Positions 15,585 through 23,134 of a DNA stretch of 64,000 nucleotides are shown in pieces. Source of the stretch: UBA1672 sp963977495 (lineage in GTDB: Bacteria; Pseudomonadota; Alphaproteobacteria; Micavibrionales; Micavibrionaceae); NCBI GenBank assembly GCA_963977495.1, contig CAXBOT010000001.1, positions 868,001-932,000 on the forward strand. The letters run 5' to 3'. Under the pieces are notes generated by a model that was not told where the DNA came from, searched no databases, and saw only the letters and a list, made by a program, of their open reading frames with translations. How positions within the stretch are numbered: position 1 is the stretch's first letter; every line of letters begins with the position of its first letter. A program made the position numbers and the translations under genes.

Positions 15585-16445
15585 ATGCTCGGCAGTAACA
15601 GAAAAATAGCAATTTTGAAAAAAGTTTCCGAGCTCTGTAAAAACAAATCTCATCCTTTCTTTACGCAAGCTAATATTCGCAGAAGAGCACATGAAAAAGG
15701 CTGGCCTGAAAACCAGATGACCAAAAGTACGCTGTCCAAATATTTTGCAGATCCTGAAAAATCTTACGAAAATGTACCTCTGCTTTTTTATGATGTTATG
15801 CTGGATATGTTGAACGAAGAAGAAATTTCAATTCCCGTGTCGCATGAAGAAGACCGATTAAGCGCTGATGACTTCTCCATAGTTCTACCCATGTTTATGG
15901 ACATTGGACCACATGATGAAAAAACCGCCAGAGGAAGCCTGCCTGGTGACTACTGGAGCTACATGCCTTCGATTGAACGCCCCGGCGCGATAATAAAGGC
16001 ATTACTTAGAATCAGGGAGGAACGCAACGGAACCCTATCGGCAGAAGAATTATACTACTACCGGAAGCCTGGTTTTGTTGACTACGTTAAGCAAAAGAGT
16101 AAAGGAACAATAGCGTCTAAAGGCGACCATTGCTTAATGGTTTTAAATGACCCTTCATCCAAAGTTCCAAAAGTTTATATTCTCAGAACAACGGCTGGTA
16201 CAAGCAATCAATGTATGAAGCTATCAGGCGGTACCATGATGGTGAGCTCCGATACGGAAGCGGTCAAAATCATGCAAAGAAAAATCATTTGTATACGTGC
16301 CAAAGAAGAAGTGCCAAACCGCAAGAAACACCTAATTGAGGAATGTGGCATGGGCATTCACACAAAGGACACAGACGACGAGATCATAAAAGGTTTATTC
16401 GAAGTGATAAAACCAAATCAGCAAGGATTGGGGTTTTATATATGA
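15585..16445 (+). CDS. Unknown protein, first gene of a two-gene operon with the Gre-like protein
   Basis: 286 residues, not recognised. The first 60 residues are helical and basic (FFTQANIRRRAHEKGWPENQ then MTKSTLSKYFADPEKS) and could be a helix-turn-helix-like DNA-binding segment. The centre and C-terminal half look like a soluble alpha/beta fold, with segments HCLMVLNDPSSKVPKVYIL and KIICIRAKEEVPNRKKH. No membrane segment is present. Its stop overlaps the start of the next gene (ATGA), so the two products are probably made together and may interact. Inverted repeats upstream suggest self-regulation if the N-terminus does bind DNA. Confidence 0.6.
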   Translation: MLGSNRKIAILKKVSELCKNKSHPFFTQANIRRRAHEKGWPENQMTKSTLSKYFADPEKSYENVPLLFYDVMLDMLNEEEISIPVSHEEDRLSADDFSIVLPMFMDIGPHDEKTARGSLPGDYWSYMPSIERPGAIIKALLRIREERNGTLSAEELYYYRKPGFVDYVKQKSKGTIASKGDHCLMVLNDPSSKVPKVYILRTTAGTSNQCMKLSGGTMMVSSDTEAVKIMQRKIICIRAKEEVPNRKKHLIEECGMGIHTKDTDDEIIKGLFEVIKPNQQGLGFYI

Positions 16446-17608
16446 ACACAGCAACTCAGGACTTCATCACTCACCATGCAGAAGCCGTAAAATGGGATTA
16501 CATGACACCGCATGGCTGTCATTTTATTGAGAAGGAACTTGAAGAGCTTTTAGAAAATGAAGGCACACCAAGAGACAAACACGTTGAAAAAATTGAAGGC
16601 CGCATTCATGAGATCATAGAACGCTTAAAAACTGCCTGTGTTATTGATCCAACAAAACGCATAAATAGAAACTCTGTTGGGTTTGGCGCTACTGTGACTT
16701 ATGAACAAAATGGCAGGCAATCGACCGTTACTCTTGTTGGCCATGATGAAGCTGCCCTTGATAAGAATAAAATCGATTGGGATTCAGGTCTTTCAAAAAG
16801 TTTTATATATCCCTACTACAGGGATAAAACGATCACTATCTTAAACGTCGAATATCCCGCTAACCCTGTAAAATCGAGAGAATACAAGAAGACTGGTTTT
16901 AGTTTCATAGGGTATGAGGACGGCATTTTTTCCTTTCATGCTAGTCAGGACGATAAATTCATTATCCTCGATTTTTTGAGAGATGTAAGTGAACGTTTAT
17001 ACAATCGATTTATAAATATTTTTGAGGATCATGATAAGACGATGCATCATTTTATAGATCATCTGACAGAACAAGATAACATTCAGAATGATGTTTTAAC
17101 GTTGCATGAGCAAGAATTCTGGTACCTCATTCCTTATTTCAGGATGTCACATGATGATCATGAGCTGCGCACAGTCATCCCAAAAGACATTGTCAAAACT
17201 ATATTTGAAGCGCTTAAAGAAGCTGAAGAGACAATTTTTATTCAACTTGAAAAAGAAAAAGTAACGTTAAAATTAAAAGAGGCATCAAAAGAGTTCGTAG
17301 AGTTTTATGCCACAGAAAGAGACATATACATCATGGCTCAATTTCTAAGATACGCTCGCGATGCTGACATGTACTATTACCAGGGTTCTGTGGATGTTGA
17401 TATTGTAACGGAAGTCCTAAGAAGGCTAGAGGATAAGAAGATAGAAAACGGGATCCTGCGTCTTTCTTATGACGATGAATTTTACGATATCTACAGCATG
17501 TACAGAGTTCATAAGAATTTTGCTGGCCAGCGTTTTGACGGCACGGGCTATAGAAGAAATATTTTTTTGGAAACCCTCGAACGTATGCGACCAGCAGCGG
17601 AGATCTAG
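16442..17608 (+). CDS. Protein with a shortened GreA/Rnk-like N-terminal domain and an unknown C-terminal domain
   Basis: 388 residues. Residues about 21-130 read like a compressed GreA. MTPHGCHFIEKELEELLE matches the start of the Gre coiled coil, and KIEGRIHEIIERLKTACVID its return helix. SVGFGATVTY and VTLVGHDEAALDKNKID match the FKBP-like C-terminal domain that binds RNA polymerase. About 30 residues of the coiled-coil tip, including the acidic residues that drive transcript cleavage, are missing. The remaining about 250 residues are acidic and unrecognised. The start at 16442 is chosen because it overlaps the upstream stop (ATGA) and precedes the Gre-like homology; the frame is open further upstream. 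It may bind the RNA polymerase secondary channel like Rnk or an inhibitory Gre-type factor. Confidence 0.65.
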   Translation: MNTATQDFITHHAEAVKWDYMTPHGCHFIEKELEELLENEGTPRDKHVEKIEGRIHEIIERLKTACVIDPTKRINRNSVGFGATVTYEQNGRQSTVTLVGHDEAALDKNKIDWDSGLSKSFIYPYYRDKTITILNVEYPANPVKSREYKKTGFSFIGYEDGIFSFHASQDDKFIILDFLRDVSERLYNRFINIFEDHDKTMHHFIDHLTEQDNIQNDVLTLHEQEFWYLIPYFRMSHDDHELRTVIPKDIVKTIFEALKEAEETIFIQLEKEKVTLKLKEASKEFVEFYATERDIYIMAQFLRYARDADMYYYQGSVDVDIVTEVLRRLEDKKIENGILRLSYDDEFYDIYSMYRVHKNFAGQRFDGTGYRRNIFLETLERMRPAAEI

Positions 17609-17796
17609 CAAGTTGTAGTTTCTAACCCAAATGCGAAAAACTAGTATTTCCAATGGTTAGACGGGAAAGATTTTTTGCGAATGGAAAAAAAACACTCTGT
17701 CTTGTTTCCCAGAAAGTTTCAATCTTAATGGTATGATGGAGGTAGATCAAAAGAGAATGATCACAAAAGAATCCACACTAAGTTAAGGAGCTTGTG

Positions 17797-17862
17797 GTGA
17801 AAGTAAACACATCAATTAATTCTCTGAAAGCGTTGTTTAAAGAGGTGTTGCATGCTTCCTGA
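17797..17862 (+). CDS. Possible 21-residue leader peptide before the excisionase-like gene
   Basis: A GTG start with AAGGAG six bases upstream opens a 21-codon frame (MKVNTSINSLKALFKEVLHA then S). It ends at TGA 17860-17862, overlapping the ATG of the excisionase-like gene by 11 bases. The good ribosome binding site and the overlap suggest translational coupling. It is too short to judge further. Confidence 0.35.
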   Translation: MKVNTSINSLKALFKEVLHAS

Positions 17863-18181
17863 AATATGCACCCCAGAAGAAGCAGCAAAATACTTACGCA
17901 TTGACACGCGTGATGTGAAGAAGTTATGCAGAAATGGGGAGATAGAACATTTCAGGCCAACACCTAACAAAATACGAATCCCTCGTGACAAAATTGAGGA
18001 GTACAAAAATAGATGCCTAAAAAGAACAAAGGAATTAATATCCAATATAGGGAAGATCGGAACTGTTGGGAAATCAGGGAGTTTATCGGAGGAAAGCGTA
18101 AGCGACACGCAACTGGCTTTAGCTGCCGTAAGGATGCAGAAACAAAACTTGCAGAAATCCTCACCGAAAAAACAACAATAA
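17852..18181 (+). CDS. Excisionase-like helix-turn-helix protein
   Basis: A short DNA-binding protein of the MerR/AlpA-like excisionase type. Residues 4-57 carry the usual motif order: TPEEAAKYLRIDTRDVKKLC, then NGEIEHFRPTPNKIRIPRD with a terminal helix. The frame continues to 109 residues, but the part after about residue 57 overlaps the integrase gene in another frame and has no family features. The functional unit is probably the first 57 to 60 residues. It lies directly before the integrase, as expected for a directionality factor. Confidence 0.6.
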   Translation: MLPEICTPEEAAKYLRIDTRDVKKLCRNGEIEHFRPTPNKIRIPRDKIEEYKNRCLKRTKELISNIGKIGTVGKSGSLSEESVSDTQLALAAVRMQKQNLQKSSPKKQQ

Positions 18182-19071
18182 GAAAAACGTCGTCAATTGG
18201 ACAAATCCTGACCTACTATATAAAGGAGCACATACCGACTATATCTAGACCGGACGTTGCCCTTGCTAATCTTGAACGAATAATTCCTTTTTGGGCAAAT
18301 ATGAAACTTGAAGATATTCGCAAATCAAAATCATTGGAATATTACGAATACCGTAAGAGAGAATATACTCAGTGGCAAAAAATGTATGGCCAATCTGGCG
18401 ATAAAGTTTTATCCAAGGCAAGCGTCAGAAGAGAATTAGAACAACTACAAGCCGCCATTACGTTTGCCTATAAACACAATATTATTGAAAGCAACCCCTT
18501 TATCTGGAAACCAGAAAAAAGTAAAAGCCGATCACGTTGGCTAACTCGCAAAGAAGCTGCCGCTTTGATTCGAGCAGCAAGACAAAGTGAGCAGGCGCAA
18601 GATTATCTTCCGCTTTTTATTCTAATAGGAATCTATACGGGTGCGAGGATGACGGCGATACTAAAGCTCAGATGGATTGATGTTGATCTGGATAACGGCA
18701 TCATTGATTTCACAACAAACGACATTAGCGAAAAAAAGAAAGGCGCAAAGACCAGAATTCCGCCACGACTAATTAGACGGCTAAAAGCACATAAAAAACG
18801 GGGTGTGAAAATGGGATATGTCTTACATATTAATCAGAAACCTATTAAAAATCCCAAAAAGTCGTTTAAGACAGCATGCACAAAAGCAGGGTTAGAGGAT
18901 GTTACGATTCATACGCTTAGACACACGTGCGCATCATGGCTTATTCAAAATAATGTATCGCCCGCTAAGATAGCCAAACATTTAGGCCATACATCCTCAA
19001 GAATGATTGAACAAACTTACGGCCATCTAAGCGAAACACATTTAGAAGAAATTATGGAGGTTTTCGGCTGA
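18013..19071 (+). CDS. Tyrosine recombinase, element integrase
   Basis: Phage-type integrase of 352 residues that should insert and excise the element at tRNA-Val. The N-terminal part (1-55) is an arm-binding-type domain, and 60-160 a core-binding domain. The catalytic domain has R212 in YTGARMTAILKLRW, then H300, R303 and H304 in HTLRHTCASW, H326 in HLGHTS and the nucleophile Y336 in EQTYGHLS. All expected catalytic residues are present. GAGGAG lies 11 bases before the ATG. The stop is 70 bases from the tRNA 3' end, the classic position. The gene overlaps the excisionase-like frame by 169 bases. Confidence 0.92.
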   Translation: MPKKNKGINIQYREDRNCWEIREFIGGKRKRHATGFSCRKDAETKLAEILTEKTTIRKTSSIGQILTYYIKEHIPTISRPDVALANLERIIPFWANMKLEDIRKSKSLEYYEYRKREYTQWQKMYGQSGDKVLSKASVRRELEQLQAAITFAYKHNIIESNPFIWKPEKSKSRSRWLTRKEAAALIRAARQSEQAQDYLPLFILIGIYTGARMTAILKLRWIDVDLDNGIIDFTTNDISEKKKGAKTRIPPRLIRRLKAHKKRGVKMGYVLHINQKPIKNPKKSFKTACTKAGLEDVTIHTLRHTCASWLIQNNVSPAKIAKHLGHTSSRMIEQTYGHLSETHLEEIMEVFG

Positions 19072-19092
19072 TACTGCCCCAGATACTGCCCC
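19069..19092 (+). repeat. Tandem 12-base repeat at the integrase stop
   Basis: Two copies of GATACTGCCCC (19070-19080 and 19082-19092) sit head to tail over and after the integrase stop codon. Paired short repeats near an attachment site can be arm-type integrase sites, but two copies alone are weak evidence. Confidence 0.35.
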
Positions 19093-19140
19093 AAAATAAG
19101 GGAGAGAACAATACAACACCTGCTAAACTATTGAAATATT

Positions 19141-19190
19141 TGGTGGGTGATGACGGGATCGAACCGCCGACCTCCTCGGTGTAAACGAGA
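19141..19190. other. Probable attachment site at the 3' part of tRNA-Val
   Basis: Integrases next to tRNA genes usually recombine within the anticodon-to-3' segment. The integrase ends 70 bases away on the 3' side. A second copy of this segment should mark the other end of the element; none was found between position 1 and 19140, so that end lies outside the window. Confidence 0.6.
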
Positions 19191-19216
19191 TGCTCTCCCA
19201 GCTGAGCTAATCACCC
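19141..19216 (-). tRNA. tRNA-Val (TAC)
   Basis: Full cloverleaf: acceptor GGGTGAT with ATCACCC, D stem GCTC/GAGC, anticodon loop TTTACAC giving TAC (valine), T loop TTCGATC, and an encoded CCA (19141-19143). The 3' end faces the integrase gene, so this is the integration target of the element to the left. The gene is intact because the element brings its own copy of the 3' end. Confidence 0.95.
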
Positions 19217-19366
19217 GCACCAAATAGATGGCATATTCCTAATCAGTTAATGAACAAAAATCAAGATGTTTTTTCTTTTGTTTTGATCATTCTTTGAAAT
19301 ACATATCGGCCGCACTATGACGTACGGCCGACATAAAAAATTAGTGCAATAAATTTAAGAATAAAC

Positions 19367-19642
19367 TTACTTATTCACAGCTTCTTTAAGATCCTTACCA
19401 GCTTTGAATTTAGGCTGCTTAGACGCAGGAATCTTAATAGGCTCGCCAGTGCGTGGGTTACGACCAGTTGTTGCCGCACGTTGAGAAACTGAAAATGTTC
19501 CAAAACCTACGAGACGAACATCGTCACCAGCTTTCAAGCTGCTTTTGATGGCATCGATAACAGCGTCAACAGCAGATGCTGCTTTTTGTTTCGAAATGTC
19601 TGCTGATTCAGCAACTTTTGATACAAGGTCATTTTTGTTCAC
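19367..19642 (-). CDS. hup: DNA-binding protein HU
   Basis: 91 residues starting MNKNDLVSKVAESADISKQK, with the HU arm region GFGTFSVSQRAATTGRNPRT and the ending typical of HU beta-type proteins. It binds and bends DNA without strong sequence preference and compacts the nucleoid. The position after lon is the usual alphaproteobacterial order. No good terminator follows; only a hairpin with CGGCCG arms (19307-19330) and no T run. Confidence 0.95.
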   Translation of the reverse strand: MNKNDLVSKVAESADISKQKAASAVDAVIDAIKSSLKAGDDVRLVGFGTFSVSQRAATTGRNPRTGEPIKIPASKQPKFKAGKDLKEAVNK

Positions 19643-19797
19643 GGGAATCCCCTACGTGTTTGAGTCATAAACGAGATCATTCATAGAAACCATTTCTAGA
19701 AATGAACCGAAAAAACAAGGAATGCGCAAGAGCAAATGTCAGTGCGGGTTTCCAATCAATTTCGGTGATTCCTTTTTAAGCCTTTTTTTTAAAAGAC

Positions 19798-22203
19798 TCA
19801 ATGGTGAATCACGCTTTCTCCCTTGTTTTCTGCAGTTTTTGACGAAATTTGGTCTAATTCTTCATTTTTTATAGACTCTAGGGGCTTTGGCATACTCAAA
19901 AGAGCATGAGAAAGCACTTCATCAATGGTGCGAACAGGCACAATCTCAAGCATTTTGAGCACATTTTTGGGAATCTCTGCCAGATCTTTTTCATTATCAG
20001 CGGGAATCAGAACCTTTGTGATCCCGCCGCGCAGTGCTGCCAGAAGCTTTTCTTTCAATCCACCGATAGCGGTAACGTTACCGCGCAGATTAATCTCTCC
20101 GGTCATGGCGATATCACGACGAATTTCAATCCCCGTCAAAGCCGAAAGGATCGCCGTTACCATCGCCGCCCCCGCAGAGGGGCCATCCTTAGGTGTTGCA
20201 CCTTCGGGAACGTGGACGTGAACCTGTCGTTCTTTCAGATCTTCATAATCCAGACCATATTGCGCCGCTCGTGATTTCGTCAACATTTCGGCAACCGTAA
20301 TCGATTCCCGCATAACATCTTTCAAATTACCCGTTGTGGACACTTTGCAGTCTTTACCAGCCATGGTCACAGCCTCAATAGACAGCAAGTCACCACCACT
20401 TTCGGTATAGGCAAGCCCATTCACAACACCAATGCGGTTATGCTCCTCAATCTCGCCATAGCGATATTTCTTAACACCGGCAAATTTTTCAAGACTACGC
20501 GGCGTGATGGATACTTTTTCGCGCCCCTTCATCAAGATTTCTTTAATCGCCTTACGGCACAGATTGGCCAACTCGCGCTCTAAATTACGAACGCCCGCCT
20601 CTCTCGTGTAATAGCGGATAAGCTCACGAATGGCATTGTCGCTAATCGTGAATTCTTTTTTCCGCAGACCCGCCGCCTTCACTTGTTTTTGAAGCAAGTG
20701 ACGCTTGGCGATTTGCACCTTTTCATCTTCGGTATAACCGGAAATACGAATGATCTCCATACGATCCAACAGCGGCCTTGGCATGTTCGATATATTATTT
20801 GCCGTACAAACGAACATCACATCAGACAAATCATAATCCAACTCAAGATAGTGATCCTGGAACTTTTCATTTTGCTCAGGGTCAAGAACCTCAAGCAAGG
20901 CGGAGCTAGGGTCGCCGCGCCAGTCAGAGCCGAGCTTGTCAATTTCATCAAACAAGAAAAGCGGGTTAATCGTTCCGGCCTTTTTCATGCCTTGTATGAC
21001 TTTACCGGGCATCGCACCGATATAGGTACGTCTGTGACCGCGAATTTCGCTTTCATCTCTGACGCCGCCCAAAGACATGCGTACAAAGTTTCTGTTGGTT
21101 GCGCGTGCGATGGATTGACCAAGTGAGGTTTTACCAACACCCGGCGGCCCCGCAAGACATAAAATCGGCCCCTTCACTTTATTGGTACGCTGCTGCACAG
21201 CGAGATATTCCAATATCCGTTCCTTGACCTTGTCCAAACCAAAATGATCCTTATCCAGAACCGACTTGGCCGTTTTGATATCCTTCTTAACGCGAGAGCG
21301 TTTTTTCCACGGCACATTGATGATCCAATCCAGATAATTCCGTACCACCGTGGCTTCGGCGGACATCGGGCTCATCTGGCGGAGTTTTTTCATCTCCGCT
21401 TTGGCGCGCTCTTGTGCCTCTTTGGGCATGTTGGCTTTTTCAATTCTATCGTCAAGCTCGCCCATTTCATCAAGGCCGCCCTCGCCTAATTCTTTTTGAA
21501 TGGCTTTCATTTGCTCATTCAAATAATATTCGCGTTGAGTTTTTTCCATCTGGCGTTTGACGCGGCTGCGCACGCGCTTCTCAACTTGAAGCACGCCAAT
21601 CTCGCCTTCCATGAAGCTGTAAATCTTTTCCAGACGCTCCGCGGTGGTTTCAAGCTCCAGCAATTCCTGCTTTTGGTCGATTTTCAATGCAAGGTGCGAT
21701 GCCACAGTATCGGACAGCTTTGACACTTCATCAATTTGATTGATGGAAACGATAACTTCGGGTGGAATCTTTTTATTCAATTTCACATATTGTTCAAACT
21801 GAGACACAACAGTGCGCGACAAGGCTTCCAGCTCATCATCTTGTACAGATGTATCAAGGATCGGAATGGCGTTGGCCTCCAGATAGCCGTTTTCTTCCGT
21901 CATATCGCTCAGGCGAACGCGTTCGCCCCCCTCAACCAGCACCTTAACCGTGCCATCGGGCAGTTTTAACAACTGTAATATCGTACCAATCGTACCAACG
22001 GAATATAAATCCTGCGCGGTTGGGTCATCTTCTGTCGGTGTTTTTTGCGTCACCAGAATGATCTGCTTATCGGAGTGCATCACATGTTCCAGCGCCTGCA
22101 CTGATTTTTCTCGCCCTACGAACAGGGGCACGATCATATGTGGAAATACCACAATATCGCGCAATGGCAGCACCGCAAAAGACGTGTTTTCGTTGTCTAA
22201 CAT
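19798..22203 (-). CDS. lon: ATP-dependent protease Lon
   Basis: 801 residues: N-terminal substrate domain (from FAVLPLRDIVVFPHM), AAA+ domain with Walker A GPPGVGKTSLG and FLFDEIDKLG, and the protease domain with the serine in PKDGPSAGAAM and the lysine in GGLKEKLLAA. It degrades misfolded and regulatory proteins in the cytoplasm. It lies directly after clpP, with no clpX between. The C-terminal tail (about residues 780-801) is variable and polar. Confidence 0.97.
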   Translation of the reverse strand: MLDNENTSFAVLPLRDIVVFPHMIVPLFVGREKSVQALEHVMHSDKQIILVTQKTPTEDDPTAQDLYSVGTIGTILQLLKLPDGTVKVLVEGGERVRLSDMTEENGYLEANAIPILDTSVQDDELEALSRTVVSQFEQYVKLNKKIPPEVIVSINQIDEVSKLSDTVASHLALKIDQKQELLELETTAERLEKIYSFMEGEIGVLQVEKRVRSRVKRQMEKTQREYYLNEQMKAIQKELGEGGLDEMGELDDRIEKANMPKEAQERAKAEMKKLRQMSPMSAEATVVRNYLDWIINVPWKKRSRVKKDIKTAKSVLDKDHFGLDKVKERILEYLAVQQRTNKVKGPILCLAGPPGVGKTSLGQSIARATNRNFVRMSLGGVRDESEIRGHRRTYIGAMPGKVIQGMKKAGTINPLFLFDEIDKLGSDWRGDPSSALLEVLDPEQNEKFQDHYLELDYDLSDVMFVCTANNISNMPRPLLDRMEIIRISGYTEDEKVQIAKRHLLQKQVKAAGLRKKEFTISDNAIRELIRYYTREAGVRNLERELANLCRKAIKEILMKGREKVSITPRSLEKFAGVKKYRYGEIEEHNRIGVVNGLAYTESGGDLLSIEAVTMAGKDCKVSTTGNLKDVMRESITVAEMLTKSRAAQYGLDYEDLKERQVHVHVPEGATPKDGPSAGAAMVTAILSALTGIEIRRDIAMTGEINLRGNVTAIGGLKEKLLAALRGGITKVLIPADNEKDLAEIPKNVLKMLEIVPVRTIDEVLSHALLSMPKPLESIKNEELDQISSKTAENKGESVIHH

Positions 22204-22289
22204 GTCGTGAAATCCTTTTTATAGCTTGCTTATATTATGCCCTGAAAACGCGGTATCTTAAAGCCTTTTCATTGTTTTCTTCTCAAAAT

Positions 22290-22331
22290 AAAAAAATGCC
22301 CTGCACCGTCATTCACCACTGCAGAGCATTT
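22290..22331 (-). terminator. Rho-independent terminator of clpP
   Basis: On the minus strand ATGCTCTGCA and TGCAGGGCAT pair around a 14-base loop and are followed by a run of seven T. It lies 22 bases after the clpP stop, so clpP and lon are separate transcription units. Confidence 0.85.
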
Positions 22332-22352
22332 ATCATTATACGTATGAATTAT

Positions 22353-23000
22353 TTATTTTTTCTTAGCACCGTCTTCAGCCGGCACAGGTTTTGAAGCCAC
22401 AACATGGTCAATCAAACCCCATTTCTTGGCTTCTTCCGCGCTCATGAAATTATCGCGATCCATCGCATCTTCAACGGTTTTCAGTTTTTGGCCAGTATGT
22501 TTGACATAGGCCTCGTTCAACGCTCTGCGCAAACGTATGATTTCTTTTGCCTGAATTTCAATATCAGATGCCTGCCCACGTGCACCGCCTGATGGCTGGT
22601 GAATCATGATACGAGAGCTTGGCAAGGAATAACGCATGCCCGGCTCACCCGCCATAAGCAAGAAAGAGCCCATAGACGCTGCCTGCCCGATACAGACCGT
22701 AGAGACCTTAGGGCGGATATATTGCATCGTGTCATACATCGCCAAACCAGAGGTCACGACACCGCCCGGAGAGTTGATATAAAATGAAATTTCTTTATTC
22801 GGATTTTCCGATTCCAAAAACAGCAACTGTGCACAGATCAACGCAGAAACGTAATCATTCACCTCACCTGTCAAAAAGATAATCCGCTCTTTCAAAAGGC
22901 GTGAATAAATATCAAAGGCACGTTCGCCTCTGTTTGTTTGCTCAATAACGGTGGGCACGAGGTGGTTCATATAAGTATCGAGGGGATCACGTTCAGTCAT
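22353..23000 (-). CDS. clpP: ATP-dependent Clp protease proteolytic subunit
   Basis: 215 residues with the catalytic serine in IGQAASMGSFLL and the histidine in RIMIHQPSGG. The N-terminus LVPTVIEQTNRGERAFDIYS is typical. ClpP forms the barrel that degrades proteins fed by ClpX or ClpA. It follows tig in the normal order, but clpX, usually the next gene, is absent: only 149 bases separate it from lon. Confidence 0.97.
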   Translation of the reverse strand: MTERDPLDTYMNHLVPTVIEQTNRGERAFDIYSRLLKERIIFLTGEVNDYVSALICAQLLFLESENPNKEISFYINSPGGVVTSGLAMYDTMQYIRPKVSTVCIGQAASMGSFLLMAGEPGMRYSLPSSRIMIHQPSGGARGQASDIEIQAKEIIRLRRALNEAYVKHTGQKLKTVEDAMDRDNFMSAEEAKKWGLIDHVVASKPVPAEDGAKKK

Positions 23001-23070
23001 ATTTTCGCTGCTTCTTTTTGATTAAAGTAAGTATTACATAGGCGACTCATTCATGCACGAACGCACGAGT

Positions 23071-23101
23071 CAAAACAAACCGTACCACACGGTACGGCTT
23101 G
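23071..23101 (-). terminator. Terminator of the trigger factor gene
   Basis: On the minus strand GCCGTACC and GGTACGGT form a stem with a 4-base loop followed by TTGTTTTG. It lies 34 bases after the tig stop. Confidence 0.75.
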
Positions 23102-23134
23102 TTCAAGACGTTTGTATAAATATTTTCTATTCTA

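Noticed and set aside
1..19140. Second copy of the tRNA-Val 3' end (left attachment site)
   Set aside because: No match to the tRNA 3' segment was found in the element DNA inside the window, so the left boundary cannot be placed here.
19307..19330. CGGCCG inverted repeat downstream of hup as a terminator
   Set aside because: A 12-base loop and no T run on either strand; it may still form a hairpin but is not a convincing terminator.
19906..22210. Long plus-strand frames opposite lon
   Set aside because: They are antisense shadows of a fully conserved Lon protein; similar shadows opposite lptD, recJ, glyA and others were also left out.
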